This document shows, one piece after another, positions 7,323 to 16,972 of a stretch of DNA of 64,000 nucleotides. Within the stretch, counting starts at the first letter, position 1. Each line of letters begins with the position of its first letter. The stretch lies in contig NZ_CP029562.1 in assembly GCF_004136315.1 (NCBI RefSeq), forward strand, positions 3,371,501-3,435,500, read 5' to 3'. The notes beneath the pieces are model-generated. The model made no database searches. It saw only the letters and a list, made by a program, of their open reading frames with translations, and was not told where the DNA came from. A program made the position numbers and the translations under genes. This DNA is from Mesorhizobium sp. Pch-S. GTDB lineage: Bacteria; Pseudomonadota; Alphaproteobacteria; Rhizobiales; Rhizobiaceae.

Positions 7323-9941
7323 GTGCCAGCCGACAAACTGTCTACTTACAAAGCGAAGCGGAATTTCGAAGCGACCCAAGAGCCGAGCGGCAGCGTTGAT
7401 GTGAAAGCATCGAACCGACTACGCTTCGTGATCCAGAAACACGATGCAAGCCGCCTCCACTACGATTTCCGGCTTGAGCTGGGTGGGGTCTTTAAATCCT
7501 GGGCGGTGACCAAAGGGCCGTCGCTCGACCCGCATGACAAGCGCCTGGCCGTCGAAGTCGAGGACCATCCGCTGGACTATGGCGATTTCGAGGGCACCAT
7601 TCCGAAGGGACAGTATGGTGGTGGCACCGTCATGCTGTGGGACCGCGGCTACTGGGAACCAGAAGGCAAAGGTTCGATCGAGCAACAGCTTCGACAAGGC
7701 GACCTCAAGTTCCAGCTTGATGGCAAACGCCTCAAAGGCAGCTTCGTCCTGGTGCGGATGGACGGCGATCGCTTCAAGGGCAAGCGCAACAACTGGCTGT
7801 TGATCAAGCATCGCGACGAGACATCAGTCGAGAAGGACGGCACAGCCGTTCTCGAAGACAATGCGACCTCGGTGGCATCCGGTCGCTCGATGGATGAGAT
7901 CAAATCCGGCAAGGGCCGCAGACCCAGACCTTTCATGCTTGCGGCAAATGCCCTCGAAGCCGACGCTGTCTGGGACAGCAAGACCGGGCTAGCCGCGCAG
8001 AACCGCCAAGCCGCACGCGGTAAGACGGGCTCACATTCCGAAATACCTGCATTCATCGAACCACAGCTTTGCCAGACGCTGTCGCGCCCTCCGAACGGCA
8101 AGGGCTGGCTGCATGAAATCAAGTTCGATGGCTACCGCATCCAGATGCGCATCTTGGACGGCAAGGTGACGCTCAAGACCCGCAAGGACCTCGACTGGAC
8201 CGGTCGGTATCCGGCCATCGCTGCCGCCGCAAAAGATCTGCCGGATGCGATCATCGACGGTGAAATCTGCGCGCTCGATCACAACGGCGCCCCCGATTTT
8301 GCGGCGCTGCAGGCAGCGCTCAGCGAAGGCAAGACGGGAGACCTTGTTTATTTCGCCTTCGATCTGCTTTTCGATGGCAAAGAGGATTTGCGATCCCTTG
8401 TTCTGATCGAGCGCAAGGCGCGCCTGCAGCAACTGCTTTCTGGCTTCGACGACAGCGATAACATCCGTTTCGTCGAGCATTTCGACACCGGCGGTGACGC
8501 GGTCCTGCGATCCGCCTGTCGCCTCTCGCTGGAAGGTATCATTTCGAAGGAGGCGAAAGCTCCTTATTTTTCGGGACGATCGACGAGCTGGGCAAAGTCC
8601 AAATGCCGCGCAGGACATGAAGTCGTCATCGGTGGATACGCCACCACGCAAGGGCGCTTCCGCTCCCTTCTGGTCGGCGTGCATCGCGGCAAGAACTTTG
8701 TCTACACGGGCCGCGTCGGCACGGGCTTCGGCGGGAAAAAGGCCGAAGTGCTGCTTGCGGCCCTCAAGCCGTTGGAGACGTCCCAATCGCCCTTCACCGG
8801 CGGACTGGTGTCCAAGCGCGGCGACACGGTCGTCTGGGTCAAGCCTGACCTGGTCGCTGAAATTGAATTTGCCGGATGGACAGCCGACGGCCTGGTACGA
8901 CAGGCCGCCTACAAAGGCCTGCGCGAAGACAAACCCGCCGGCGATGTCGAGGCGGAAAAGCCCGCGGATCCGGATACGGAACTTGTCGAGCCTGCGCCTG
9001 CGACATCGCGTTCATCGCGGCGCGGCGGCAAAGCAAATGTCATGGGTGTCCTGATTTCGAGCCCTGACAAGGTGTTATGGCCTGCCGAGACCGGAACCAA
9101 GGAAATTACCAAGGAAGATCTGGCACGCTATTATGAGGCCGTCGGGCCTTGGATGATCGACCATATCCGCGGTCGTCCGTGCTCGATCATTCGCGCGCCG
9201 GATGGCATCAATGGGGAGAAATTCTTCCAGCGTCACGCCATGCCCGGCACGTCCAACCTGCTTGAGCGGGTCGAGGTTTCCGGTGACCGCCAACCCTATC
9301 TGGAAATCGACAAGGTCGAAGGCCTGGCAGCCGTCGCGCAACTCGGCGCGGTCGAACTGCATCCGTGGAACTGCGAACCGTATCAACCTGAAGTTCCGGG
9401 TCGCCTGGTGTTCGACATCGATCCTGCACCCGACGTGCCGTTCGACCTTGTTGTCGAAGCCGCGCACGAATTGAAGGAACAGCTCGAACGGCTGCACCTC
9501 GTCGCGTTCTGCAAGACCACTGGCGGCAAGGGTTTGCACGTGGTTACGCCGCTCAAGGTGGGAAAGCGCCGGAAACCCACCTGGGACGAAGCCAAGGCGT
9601 TCGCGCATGCTGTTTGCATGGTCATGGCTTCCGAACGCCCGGATCGCTATCTGACCAAGATGTCGAAGAAGCTTCGACAGGGGCGGATCTTTCTCGACTA
9701 CCTGCGTAACGACAGGATGGCGACCGCGGTCGCGCCATTGTCGCCGCGCGCCCGGGATGGCGCGACAGTCTCGATGCCGCTGACATGGAGCCAGGTCAGA
9801 AAGAACCTCGACCCAAAGCGTTTCACCATGCGCACGGTGCCGGGCCTGCTTTCCAAGACTTCCGCCTGGTCGGATTACTGCGATGGCGAAAGGCCGTTGG
9901 AGGACGCCATTCCTGCTTTGCGCCGGGCCGCGAAAACGTAA
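7323..9941 (+). CDS. ligD: DNA ligase D (NHEJ ligase/polymerase/phosphoesterase)
   Basis: The multidomain enzyme of bacterial non-homologous end joining, 872 residues from GTG 7323. Order: 3'-phosphoesterase domain (about 30-170; [26 protein letters not shown]), ATP-dependent ligase (about 240-540; nucleotidyl lysine Lys267 in HEIKFDGYR), and a C-terminal primase-polymerase (about 580-860; [16 protein letters not shown] with metal-binding aspartates). The GTG is preferred over the ATG at 7284 because GAGGTGGA precedes it and the product then begins [14 protein letters not shown], as in other LigD proteins. It faces the ku gene, its partner. Its promoter is unclear: GGAAC at 7260 lacks a good -10. 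Confidence 0.95.
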   Translation: MPADKLSTYKAKRNFEATQEPSGSVDVKASNRLRFVIQKHDASRLHYDFRLELGGVFKSWAVTKGPSLDPHDKRLAVEVEDHPLDYGDFEGTIPKGQYGGGTVMLWDRGYWEPEGKGSIEQQLRQGDLKFQLDGKRLKGSFVLVRMDGDRFKGKRNNWLLIKHRDETSVEKDGTAVLEDNATSVASGRSMDEIKSGKGRRPRPFMLAANALEADAVWDSKTGLAAQNRQAARGKTGSHSEIPAFIEPQLCQTLSRPPNGKGWLHEIKFDGYRIQMRILDGKVTLKTRKDLDWTGRYPAIAAAAKDLPDAIIDGEICALDHNGAPDFAALQAALSEGKTGDLVYFAFDLLFDGKEDLRSLVLIERKARLQQLLSGFDDSDNIRFVEHFDTGGDAVLRSACRLSLEGIISKEAKAPYFSGRSTSWAKSKCRAGHEVVIGGYATTQGRFRSLLVGVHRGKNFVYTGRVGTGFGGKKAEVLLAALKPLETSQSPFTGGLVSKRGDTVVWVKPDLVAEIEFAGWTADGLVRQAAYKGLREDKPAGDVEAEKPADPDTELVEPAPATSRSSRRGGKANVMGVLISSPDKVLWPAETGTKEITKEDLARYYEAVGPWMIDHIRGRPCSIIRAPDGINGEKFFQRHAMPGTSNLLERVEVSGDRQPYLEIDKVEGLAAVAQLGAVELHPWNCEPYQPEVPGRLVFDIDPAPDVPFDLVVEAAHELKEQLERLHLVAFCKTTGGKGLHVVTPLKVGKRRKPTWDEAKAFAHAVCMVMASERPDRYLTKMSKKLRQGRIFLDYLRNDRMATAVAPLSPRARDGATVSMPLTWSQVRKNLDPKRFTMRTVPGLLSKTSAWSDYCDGERPLEDAIPALRRAAKT

Positions 9942-10046
9942 ACGGCGACGGCCGATACTGCGCCGATGGAAGTGCCGATGGAAGTGAAGTTGTCGGACGC
10001 AATTCCTGCCGAAGACACGGTCTGGCAGTATGAACCGAAGTGACGC

Positions 10047-10151
10047 CTAGAACCAACCGGCCCTCAACAGTATGACGATCCAGGCAATGCTGATCGCTCC
10101 AAAGATCGCTGCCACCGTCAGCAGCGTCTGCGCGTCACGACGTGTCTGCAT
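10047..10151 (-). CDS. 34-residue membrane miniprotein downstream of ku
   Basis: A tiny frame, MQTRRDAQTLLTVAAIFGAI at the N-terminus, with one membrane segment and a short C-terminal end (LLRAGWF). It starts seven bases after the ku stop codon, with GGTGA overlapping the end of ku, so it would be translated from the ku transcript. The positive-inside charge pattern and aromatic end look like a genuine small membrane protein; function unknown. Confidence 0.5.
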   Translation of the reverse strand: MQTRRDAQTLLTVAAIFGAISIAWIVILLRAGWF

Positions 10152-10157
10152 AAAAGT

Positions 10158-10979
10158 TCACCGCGCTTTCTGTTTTTCCTTGGCAAGACTGGCCCGCAGG
10201 GCGTCGGTTATGGAAATGACGTTGCTGGCCGTCCCCGGTTTGGAGGTCTTGTGTGCCTTCGCCGATTTCTTCGCGTCGGCCGCGCGCTTCTTGATGAGCT
10301 TGCTCAAGCGGTCCTGCAACTGGTCGCGGGAAAATTTCGGGTTCCAGGCAGCGGTCTCTTTCGCAATGGCCCTGCGCATCGACTTCAGCGTTTTCTCGCC
10401 GATCTTTCCGCTGTCGATTTCGCCAAAATAATCCGCCGCGTCGCGGACTTCGTCGCCATAGCGCAGGGTCCAAACGAAAATGCCTTTGTCGCGTGAGCGT
10501 AACAGGACCGCGCGTTCGCGATTGGCGATCACAAGTCTTGCTATGCCTGCCATGCTGGTCGACTTCATGGCCTCGCGGATCACCGCGAAGGCCTCCGCGC
10601 CAACCTTGTCATCTGGCACGAGCAGGTAGGGCCGGTCGTACCAGATCCAGTCGATCGACTCGACGGGAACGAAGGTCTCGATGTCGATGGTCCGGGTGCT
10701 TTCAAGGGCGACGGCCTCCAGCTCCTTGTCCGTGAAGACAATCAGTTTTCCTTCCTCGACCTCATAGCCCTTGGCTTCATCGTCCTCGGCAACCGCTTTG
10801 CCGGTTTCCGCGTCGAAATACTGGCTTCTGACGCGACGGCCGCTCTTGCGATTGATCGTGTGAAAACGGATCTGCTCACTGCTGGAGACCACCGGCGTCA
10901 TCGCGACGGGGCAGGTCACGAGGGACAGTTTGAGGTAACCCTTCCAGAAAGCCTGACGCGCCAAAAACTTCGTCTCCAT
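10158..10979 (-). CDS. ku: Ku protein, DNA end-binding (NHEJ)
   Basis: Bacterial Ku homodimer that holds double-strand ends and recruits LigD. It is 273 residues from ATG 10979 (METKFLARQAFWKGYLKLSL); an in-frame TTG at 11021 would add 14 residues. The Ku core carries VTCPVAMTPV, FHTINRKSGRRVRSQYFD, and SIDWIWYDRPYLLVPD. The C-terminal tail is Lys/Ala-rich (KKRAADAKKSAKAHK), as in other rhizobial Ku proteins, and may bind DNA. Convergent with ligD, 216 bases away. Confidence 0.94.
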   Translation of the reverse strand: METKFLARQAFWKGYLKLSLVTCPVAMTPVVSSSEQIRFHTINRKSGRRVRSQYFDAETGKAVAEDDEAKGYEVEEGKLIVFTDKELEAVALESTRTIDIETFVPVESIDWIWYDRPYLLVPDDKVGAEAFAVIREAMKSTSMAGIARLVIANRERAVLLRSRDKGIFVWTLRYGDEVRDAADYFGEIDSGKIGEKTLKSMRRAIAKETAAWNPKFSRDQLQDRLSKLIKKRAADAKKSAKAHKTSKPGTASNVISITDALRASLAKEKQKAR

Positions 10980-11102
10980 GCTGATAGGAGACGAAAGCAG
11001 ATCGCGCGAAAGACGTTCCAATTTTTCGCCTTGGCCAATGCAAAAGGCCGGCCGGCGCCGCGGGCAGGGGTGAGAAAAGGCCAGGATAGAACCAAGAGCG
11101 CA

Positions 11103-12383
11103 TCAGCGCGTCCTCCCGATCGGTTCCTTTCCTGCCCGCAGGGGTGGATCGATCGAGACGCAAGCCGATGCGGCCGAGACTGCGATTTCGGTGCCGAACC
11201 TTCGCGACCGCGCGGCGAAACCCTCCAGGATCGCGGCTGCGACGCTCCCGGTCGCGGCAAGCGGAACCAGCCGGTTGCTGGTGCCGGTCTCTGTCGCCCC
11301 ATCGCAGTCGCCCAATACGATGGGAAGCAGGTCGATGCCGTCGAGTGCTCCGTCTGCGGCATAGCGGCATGTGGCGACGATGCTTTGCCAGACCTCCGGA
11401 GCGCTCCACTCGGTTTCTTCCGGCGGCACATGGAAGAGGAAATTTCCAAGCCCGTAGAAGATCGGGCAGGAATTGTAGATTTCCAGTGCCTGGAGAACCG
11501 GGGCGCCATGGCTGACGAAGAGATCGGCTCCGGCATCGATGCAACTGCGCGCAAAGTCCTGAACCCAGGCAGGCACGTCCTGCCATCCTGCCTCCCAATG
11601 ATGGTGATGCAGATAAGCGATGACGAAGTCGCCACGCCCCGCCGCCCGCCGCATCGCGGAGAGATGCTGGTCGAGATTGTCCCGGTCGACTTCAACGAAG
11701 CGGCCAAAGTCGGCTGCCTGTCTGAAGAGGGTGCCATAGAAATTGAGCTCGCTCTCGTCGCGTGCTGGCACCGGATCGTCAGGCTGCACGTAATTCACCA
11801 ATTCAATCGGCGACGTCCGCAGATCTTCGCTCAGCATGCCCAGACTGCGAAACGTCTCGACCGGCACGCCAACCGTGCGCAGGGTCTTCAGCCGGTTCAC
11901 GCCAGGGCGCGATGGTCGGGACGCAGTTCGGTTTTCGGCATACATATTGGCCGGCCCGGGGCCGGCATCCATCGCAAACAGCGTGACGTTGCGGCCGCCA
12001 AACTGCCGACGTCCGGGCTTCGTCGCGTCCGTTTCGTCGGTACCGATGCCCGCATGCAGAAAGCCGCGTGACCACACTTCACTCAGTGTCGACAGGATCC
12101 CGGCCGGTCCGAGGTCGAAGGCGTGGTTGTTGGCCAAAGCGAGTGTGTTGAACCCCATCGACTGCAACGTGTCGAGGACCTCCGGCCGTGAATAGTCGAA
12201 ATATCTGCCCTTGGTTGGCCATCCCCCATATTGGCCAAGGATTGTCGATTCGAAGTTGGTGAACACCACATCGGCCTGTTTGAGGAGGTCCAGGACCTCC
12301 CAGAACTGTTCCTGCCGGATGTGCCGCACATCCTTCTTGATCAGCGACTGGCCCGTCAGGGCCACACGAAAAGAACTCATCAT
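11103..12383 (-). CDS. CapA family protein (metallophosphatase-like)
   Basis: A 426-residue member of the CapA/PgsA poly-gamma-glutamate synthesis family, which has a calcineurin-like metallophosphoesterase fold. Visible motifs: VALTGQSLI at the N-terminus, NFESTILG, LALANNHAFDLG, AYLHHHHWEAG and VSHGAPVLQALEIY, the metal-site segments of the family. There is no signal peptide, unlike membrane-bound CapA. The first of two ATGs (12383) is taken. It follows the amino acid ABC transporter genes on the same strand, so it may act on an imported or exported peptide or amino acid; in this setting capsule synthesis is unlikely. Confidence 0.85.
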   Translation of the reverse strand: MMSSFRVALTGQSLIKKDVRHIRQEQFWEVLDLLKQADVVFTNFESTILGQYGGWPTKGRYFDYSRPEVLDTLQSMGFNTLALANNHAFDLGPAGILSTLSEVWSRGFLHAGIGTDETDATKPGRRQFGGRNVTLFAMDAGPGPANMYAENRTASRPSRPGVNRLKTLRTVGVPVETFRSLGMLSEDLRTSPIELVNYVQPDDPVPARDESELNFYGTLFRQAADFGRFVEVDRDNLDQHLSAMRRAAGRGDFVIAYLHHHHWEAGWQDVPAWVQDFARSCIDAGADLFVSHGAPVLQALEIYNSCPIFYGLGNFLFHVPPEETEWSAPEVWQSIVATCRYAADGALDGIDLLPIVLGDCDGATETGTSNRLVPLAATGSVAAAILEGFAARSRRFGTEIAVSAASACVSIDPPLRAGKEPIGRTR

Positions 12384-12445
12384 CGAACTCGCCAGGGGTT
12401 GGAGATCAGGGGCGCTGGTGCGCCCGTCACGGAGAAACGCCGGTC

Positions 12446-13294
12446 CTATTTGGTCGACGCCGGCGAAATGTCGGTCTTGAACCATTTCTGGCTCAGTGCC
12501 TTGATCGTTCCGTCTTCGACCGCCGCCGCGATGGCTTTGTCGAAGCGCGCTATCAGGTCGGTGTCGTCCTTGCGCATCCCCGCGCCGACACCCGGTCCCC
12601 AAAGGCCACCATTCACCTGTGGTCCAAAGAAGACGGCCGCGTGGCCTTCCGGCGTTTCAAGGAAATCGCGCCAGGTGAAATAGTCGGCAAGCCCGCCGTC
12701 CACACGCTCGGCTGCGATATCAAGCTTGAGATTGTCGAGGCTATCGTAGCTGCGCAGTGTCACGACATCGCCGAACAGCTCCTTCAGCACGGCCTCTGAG
12801 TTGGAGGAGCGCAGCACGCCGATCGTCTTGCCGCCAAGTTGCAATCGCAGACGCTCGATCACAGCCTTCTCAGTTGTCCCTGGCGCAGTGAGGCTGAGCT
12901 TTTGCCTGACGTCGCCGGGGTCGAGGGCCAGCGCCTTGCGCACGATGAACTGGTTGTACCCGGCGGCGTAGGGAACCGAAAAGGCGATCGATTTCTTGCG
13001 CTTCTCGGTAATTGCCATGCCCGACATGATGACGTCGTACTTGCCGACAAGCAGCGCTGGTATGATGCCATCCCAATCCTGGGCGACAAACTTGCACTTG
13101 ATGGCGATGCGCCGGCACAATTCGAGACCGACATCGACGTCATAGCCGTAGAGCTCGCCATTGGCATCGGTTCCGTCCCAAGGGGGCGAAGCTCCTTCGG
13201 TGGCGATCGTTATCGAATGCTGGTCTTGGGCATGGACTGCTGTTGCCGGAACTAGGGCAATGCAAAGCAGAGCGCTGGCCATGGCTATGCGCAT
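12446..13294 (-). CDS. polar amino acid ABC transporter, periplasmic binding protein
   Basis: Solute-binding protein of the lysine/arginine/ornithine type, 282 residues. Signal peptide to about residue 22 (AVHAQ), then SITIATEGASPPWDG, YGYDVDVGLELCRRI, DWDGIIPALLVGKYDVIMSG, and near the C-terminus IAAAVEDGTIKALSQKWF. ATG 13294 is preceded by AGAGGTG. It delivers ligand to the two permeases encoded just upstream. The acidic ligand-pocket pattern suggests a cationic amino acid or opine, which cannot be settled from sequence. Confidence 0.9.
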   Translation of the reverse strand: MRIAMASALLCIALVPATAVHAQDQHSITIATEGASPPWDGTDANGELYGYDVDVGLELCRRIAIKCKFVAQDWDGIIPALLVGKYDVIMSGMAITEKRKKSIAFSVPYAAGYNQFIVRKALALDPGDVRQKLSLTAPGTTEKAVIERLRLQLGGKTIGVLRSSNSEAVLKELFGDVVTLRSYDSLDNLKLDIAAERVDGGLADYFTWRDFLETPEGHAAVFFGPQVNGGLWGPGVGAGMRKDDTDLIARFDKAIAAAVEDGTIKALSQKWFKTDISPASTK

Positions 13295-13340
13295 GAGACA
13301 CCTCTTGTGGTTGCTGGTTGGTCGGGGATGCGGGCTGACG

Positions 13341-14063
13341 CTAGGGCGCGTGAGCCGGATGGATGCGCAATGCGCGCCGCTTCGGTCGTCTTTCGCTCGA
13401 CAGGTGGACTTCAAGCAGCCGCGTCGCCTTGACGGCGATCGATGTCAGCAGCAGGTAGATCAACCCGGCGACGACGAAGATCTCGTAGGGTGCGAAGGTT
13501 TCCGAGACCATGCGCCGGGCCATGCCGGTTACCTCCAGCAGGGTCACGGTGCTTGCCAGCGAGGTTGCCTTGATCATGCCGACGACCTCGTTGCCATAGG
13601 CCGGCAGCGAAATCCTGAATGCAATCGGAAACGTCACGAGCCGGGCGACCTGGAAGCGCGTAAGTCCGAGTGCCGCCGCCGCCTCGATCGTGCCTTTCGG
13701 TACGGACTGTAGGCCCCGGCAGAGAATCTCCGTGGTGTGCGCGGCACTGTTCACCGAAAAGGCCAGCAGGGCGCACCAGAAGGGATCGCGCAGGACAATC
13801 CAGAAAACACTCGCCCGCACCGCCGCGATCTGGCCGAGGCCATAATAGAGCAGGAAGAGCTGAACCAGCAGCGGCGTGCCGCGAAACACATAAGTATAGG
13901 AGAGCACGGCAAGCGACAGTTTCGGCCGCGCGAAGGCGCGGATGAACGCCAGGGGTACCGAGACGACAAAACCTGCGGCCAAGGCAAGGACGGTCAAGGT
14001 GAGCGTCAGCTTCAGCCCTGATGACAGGACCATGGCAGCTTCGAGTATCGTGCCGGGTTCCAT
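13341..14063 (-). CDS. polar amino acid ABC transporter permease (HisM type)
   Basis: 240-residue inner-membrane permease with five or so helices. The ABC-binding EAA loop reads IEAAAALGLTRFQVARLVTF. The conserved SYTYVFRGTPLLVQLFLLYY is the start of the permease domain. It lies ten bases after the other permease gene, so the two form the heterodimeric pore. C-terminal tail is basic. Confidence 0.9.
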   Translation of the reverse strand: MEPGTILEAAMVLSSGLKLTLTLTVLALAAGFVVSVPLAFIRAFARPKLSLAVLSYTYVFRGTPLLVQLFLLYYGLGQIAAVRASVFWIVLRDPFWCALLAFSVNSAAHTTEILCRGLQSVPKGTIEAAAALGLTRFQVARLVTFPIAFRISLPAYGNEVVGMIKATSLASTVTLLEVTGMARRMVSETFAPYEIFVVAGLIYLLLTSIAVKATRLLEVHLSSERRPKRRALRIHPAHAP

Positions 14064-14072
14064 CCTCGGATC

Positions 14073-14732
14073 CTACCTGCCCAGGGCCGGGTAGCGGCGT
14101 TCGGCAACCCGTATGGTGAGAAGCGTCAGAGTGGTGAGGGCGAGATAGCAGGCCGAGGCCGACAGGTAGAATGCCAGTGGCGCGCGCATCGAGCCGGCAC
14201 CGACAAAGGCCACGCGCATGATGTCGGTCAGCCCGATGACCGAAACCAGCGCCGTGTCCTTGAAAAGCGAGATCCACAGATTGCCATAGGCCGGCAGGGC
14301 GAACCGCCACATCTGCGGGGCAATGACGAAGAGCCAGCGTTGCCATGCGCTGAGGCCGAGCGATTTCGCCGCCTCCGCCTGGCCTGCGGGGATTGCCGCG
14401 ATCGCGCCGCGAAACACCTCGGTCGCATACCCGCTGAACACCACCGTGAGAGCGATCACGCCCGCGGTGAAGGCGTTGATCTCGACGTAACGCCCCGCGA
14501 GGCCGGTCGCGAATGCCGTTCCGCCGAAATAGATGAGCAGGATGATGACAAGCTCGGGAACGCCCCGGACGACCGTGGTATAAGCGGTGATCAATCTGGC
14601 GGCGGCCGTCTGGTTGGCGGTGCGGGCGATCGCCATCGACAAACCAAGGGCCGTTCCAAGGAAGCCGCTGACCAAAGCGAGCCCTGTCGTGACCAGGAAT
14701 GCGTTCGCAAACTGGTTGGCGAAACCATGCAT
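14073..14732 (-). CDS. polar amino acid ABC transporter permease (HisQ type)
   Basis: 219-residue permease, first gene of the leftward operon. It carries AYTTVVRGVPELVIILLIYF and the EAA loop GQAEAAKSLGLSAWQRW. Paired with the next permease and the binding protein. No gene for the ATP-binding subunit is found in the operon or nearby, which is unusual for this family. Confidence 0.9.
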   Translation of the reverse strand: MHGFANQFANAFLVTTGLALVSGFLGTALGLSMAIARTANQTAAARLITAYTTVVRGVPELVIILLIYFGGTAFATGLAGRYVEINAFTAGVIALTVVFSGYATEVFRGAIAAIPAGQAEAAKSLGLSAWQRWLFVIAPQMWRFALPAYGNLWISLFKDTALVSVIGLTDIMRVAFVGAGSMRAPLAFYLSASACYLALTTLTLLTIRVAERRYPALGR

Positions 14733-15024
14733 GTATAGATCGTGTCCTGTTGTCCAGTCGATCTCGAAAATATATCAAGCTGTTCCTTGGGTTTTAATCC
14801 ATGGTTGTCGATATTATTTCGAGTAATCGAAGGTTAAATAATGTGTATTGCGACAGGTTAAGCGGTTATAAAATTCATTCAATCTATAACTTGCATTATT
14901 TTTTCTATAAATAATGGTTATATACTTTGAAAATCGGATTGATGGCTCCGGGTGCGGGAAATGTCAGCCGGACAAGGCGGCCGTGGCGCGGTGTTGGCCG
15001 TCCAGGAACCGTCAGAGGCAGACG
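14733..15024. other. AT-rich intergenic stretch upstream of the ABC transporter operon
   Basis: About 290 bases with no gene. From 14760 to 14940 the sequence is strikingly AT-rich against its GC-rich surroundings (for example TTATTTTTTCTATAAATAAT at about 14896). It must contain the promoter of the transporter operon, but no single promoter can be picked with confidence. Confidence 0.6.
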
Positions 15025-15246
15025 CTACCGGTCTGAAACCATGGGGCGCAGCAAGGTGTGGAGGTCGCTCTCCAGCACGCTCGAAATCCGTTCCATGACG
15101 CTGAGGCTCGGGTTCCTTTGCCCGCGTTCGATGCCGCCCATGTAGCTGTAGGCAAGATCGGCTTCCGTCGCGAGTGTCTCCAGCGTCATGCCGCGTTGCA
15201 GGCGGACGCTGCGCACATTTGCCCCGAAGATCTCCGCCAGCCGCAT
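15025..15246 (-). CDS. XRE-family small transcriptional regulator
   Basis: A 73-residue protein that is only a Cro/C1-type helix-turn-helix: NVRSVRLQRGMTLETLATEA, then YSYMGGIERGQRNPSLSVME. It has no ligand domain. A perfect 16-base palindrome lies 36 bases upstream of its start and could be its own operator. It sits between the ABC transporter operon and a divergent LysR gene and may control either. Confidence 0.85.
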   Translation of the reverse strand: MRLAEIFGANVRSVRLQRGMTLETLATEADLAYSYMGGIERGQRNPSLSVMERISSVLESDLHTLLRPMVSDR

Positions 15247-15281
15247 GCGCGCATAGCGATGAGCAATCGGCTCACTTTACC

Positions 15282-15297
15282 AGTCACTATAGTGACT
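15282..15297. promoter_or_regulatory. palindromic operator candidate AGTCACTATAGTGACT
   Basis: A perfect inverted repeat of 8 + 8 bases with no spacer between the XRE and LysR genes; the half-site GACTATAG recurs immediately after it. Its size and position fit a dimeric XRE regulator that represses itself. LysR binding is less likely because no T-N11-A arrangement stands out. Confidence 0.45.
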
Positions 15298-15411
15298 ATA
15301 GGGTGATGGATTCGAGTTTGGAGTTGTTTCAACCCTTGCGGCATTCACGGCGCGGAATGCTGCCCGTCGCGACACCGTTGGCTCGATCCGGAACCTTGAG
15401 GGACACGGCAC

Positions 15412-16344
15412 ATGGAGTTGTCGCATAGCGGACTGAAACTGCGGCAACTCCAGGTCTTCCGCGAGGTGCTGCGAGCAGGTTCCACCCGACGCGCCGCCAT
15501 GGCCCTAGGCATCAGCCAGCCGGCAATCAGCCAGAGCGTCAGGCAACTCGAAGCGACCCTGGGGTTTCCCCTGTTCGAGCGCTCATCAAACCGCATCCTG
15601 CCGCTGCACAAGGCCTGGGAATTGCTGCGCAGCGTCGAACTGGCGCTGAACGCGATCGAACGGCTCGAAGCCTCGATCTTCGCCTTGAAGAACGAAGAAC
15701 GGCCACGCATCGGCATCGCGACGCCGGCGGTGTTCGGTTTCGTCACCTTGCCGAAGGTTGTCGCCGCTATCCGCGCGCAGACCGGCTCCAACGTGCGCAC
15801 GATCTCCGGCACCTATGATCAGATCGGCGAGCATATCCTGGCTGGTCGGGCCGACCTTGGCATTTCGCGACTGCCACTCGACCAGCGCCTGTTCGAATGG
15901 GTCCCGCTGGGCTCCGCGCGCAATGTCTGCGTCTTTCATCCGAGCCATCGCTTCTCCCAGCTGTCACTGGTTGAAGCGCATGATCTGGCAGGGGAAACGA
16001 TCGTCGACATCGATCCCCACCACGCATCGCACCAGATGAACATGAATGCCCTGCGGTACGAAGGGATCGAACCGGATATCCTTGTCGAATACGATTCCAG
16101 CGGCCACGAAGCCGGATTTGTGTCGGCGGGGCTCGGCGTTGCGATCACAAACGAAATTATTGCTCGTGAATACGCAGCATTTGCCCTGGCGTCCAAGCCG
16201 GTCGAACCGTCGGCGCTCTACCATTATGTCGCCCTTTGGCAGAAGGGCAGGGTGTTTTCCGACGCGTTGAAGGCGTCGCTCGACGCGATTGTGTCGACAT
16301 TTGGCAGCGCTGTGGCATCGACCGCCGTGCGCAAACGCGCCTGA
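15412..16344 (+). CDS. LysR family transcriptional regulator
   Basis: 310 residues: N-terminal winged helix (LRQLQVFREVLRAGSTRRAA, ALGISQPAISQSVRQLEATL) and a C-terminal effector-binding domain (about 100-295; RPRIGIATPAVFGFVTLP). It has the usual family length. Divergent from the XRE gene; it is the natural candidate activator of the amino acid transporter operon, for which the C-terminal domain would sense the substrate. That link is inferred from position only. Confidence 0.9.
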   Translation: MELSHSGLKLRQLQVFREVLRAGSTRRAAMALGISQPAISQSVRQLEATLGFPLFERSSNRILPLHKAWELLRSVELALNAIERLEASIFALKNEERPRIGIATPAVFGFVTLPKVVAAIRAQTGSNVRTISGTYDQIGEHILAGRADLGISRLPLDQRLFEWVPLGSARNVCVFHPSHRFSQLSLVEAHDLAGETIVDIDPHHASHQMNMNALRYEGIEPDILVEYDSSGHEAGFVSAGLGVAITNEIIAREYAAFALASKPVEPSALYHYVALWQKGRVFSDALKASLDAIVSTFGSAVASTAVRKRA

Positions 16345-16510
16345 TGATTTCACACCATTGCCGGCCGAAGGCTGCGGGTCTTGGTGGGCGAGACAGCAGT
16401 AGAAACTTGGTTCTAATCCGCCATCAGGCGGCGCGTCATGGACGGGCAACGCACTCCGATTTGCCGGGTCGGCATTCAATACGCCTCCAAGACGCTGATA
16501 GCCTGTCGGC

Positions 16511-16879
16511 TCAGTTTTCGGACAGCAACTGTCGGAAAGAGGCGACGATGGCCTGGTGATGGTAGGGCTTCGGATAGAAAACACTGCCTTCGGGAATGTC
16601 GGCGGCGTCGACCTGACGGTGCCCGGAAGTGATGACGATCTTGACCGGCGGCCAGCGGTCCCGCACGGCCGCCGCCAGTTTCAACCCGTCCATGCTGCCG
16701 GGCATGTCGATATCGGTGAACAGGATCCGGATCGACGGCTCTGTTTCCAGAAGCCTGACCGCTTCATCGGCGTTCTTGGCTTCGAAAACCCGATAGCCCT
16801 CGTCCCTAAGTTGGTCGGCAACGTCCATGCGAACCAGGAATTCGTCCTCGACCACCAACACGGAAATCTCTGCCGTCAT
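16511..16879 (-). CDS. single-domain response regulator
   Basis: A stand-alone CheY-like receiver of 122 residues: acidic pair VVEDEF, phosphoacceptor Asp56 in FTDIDMPG, Thr/Ser switch in VITSGH and the conserved Lys in FYPKPY. No output domain, so it acts by protein contact or as a phosphate sink. No kinase gene is adjacent. Similar rhizobial receivers are often found alone. Confidence 0.88.
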   Translation of the reverse strand: MTAEISVLVVEDEFLVRMDVADQLRDEGYRVFEAKNADEAVRLLETEPSIRILFTDIDMPGSMDGLKLAAAVRDRWPPVKIVITSGHRQVDAADIPEGSVFYPKPYHHQAIVASFRQLLSEN

Positions 16880-16972
16880 GACTTGCCTTCCTGGTGATCT
16901 GGTACGCGCATAAACCTCGTTAACAGGCTAACCGAGACAGGGTTACAAAGTTCCCACTTCCATCGATCGATC

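Noticed and set aside
13411..14778. 455-codon minus-strand frame across both ABC permeases
   Set aside because: It is the +1 frame of the permease genes, with no hydrophobic pattern; both permeases have full family motifs.
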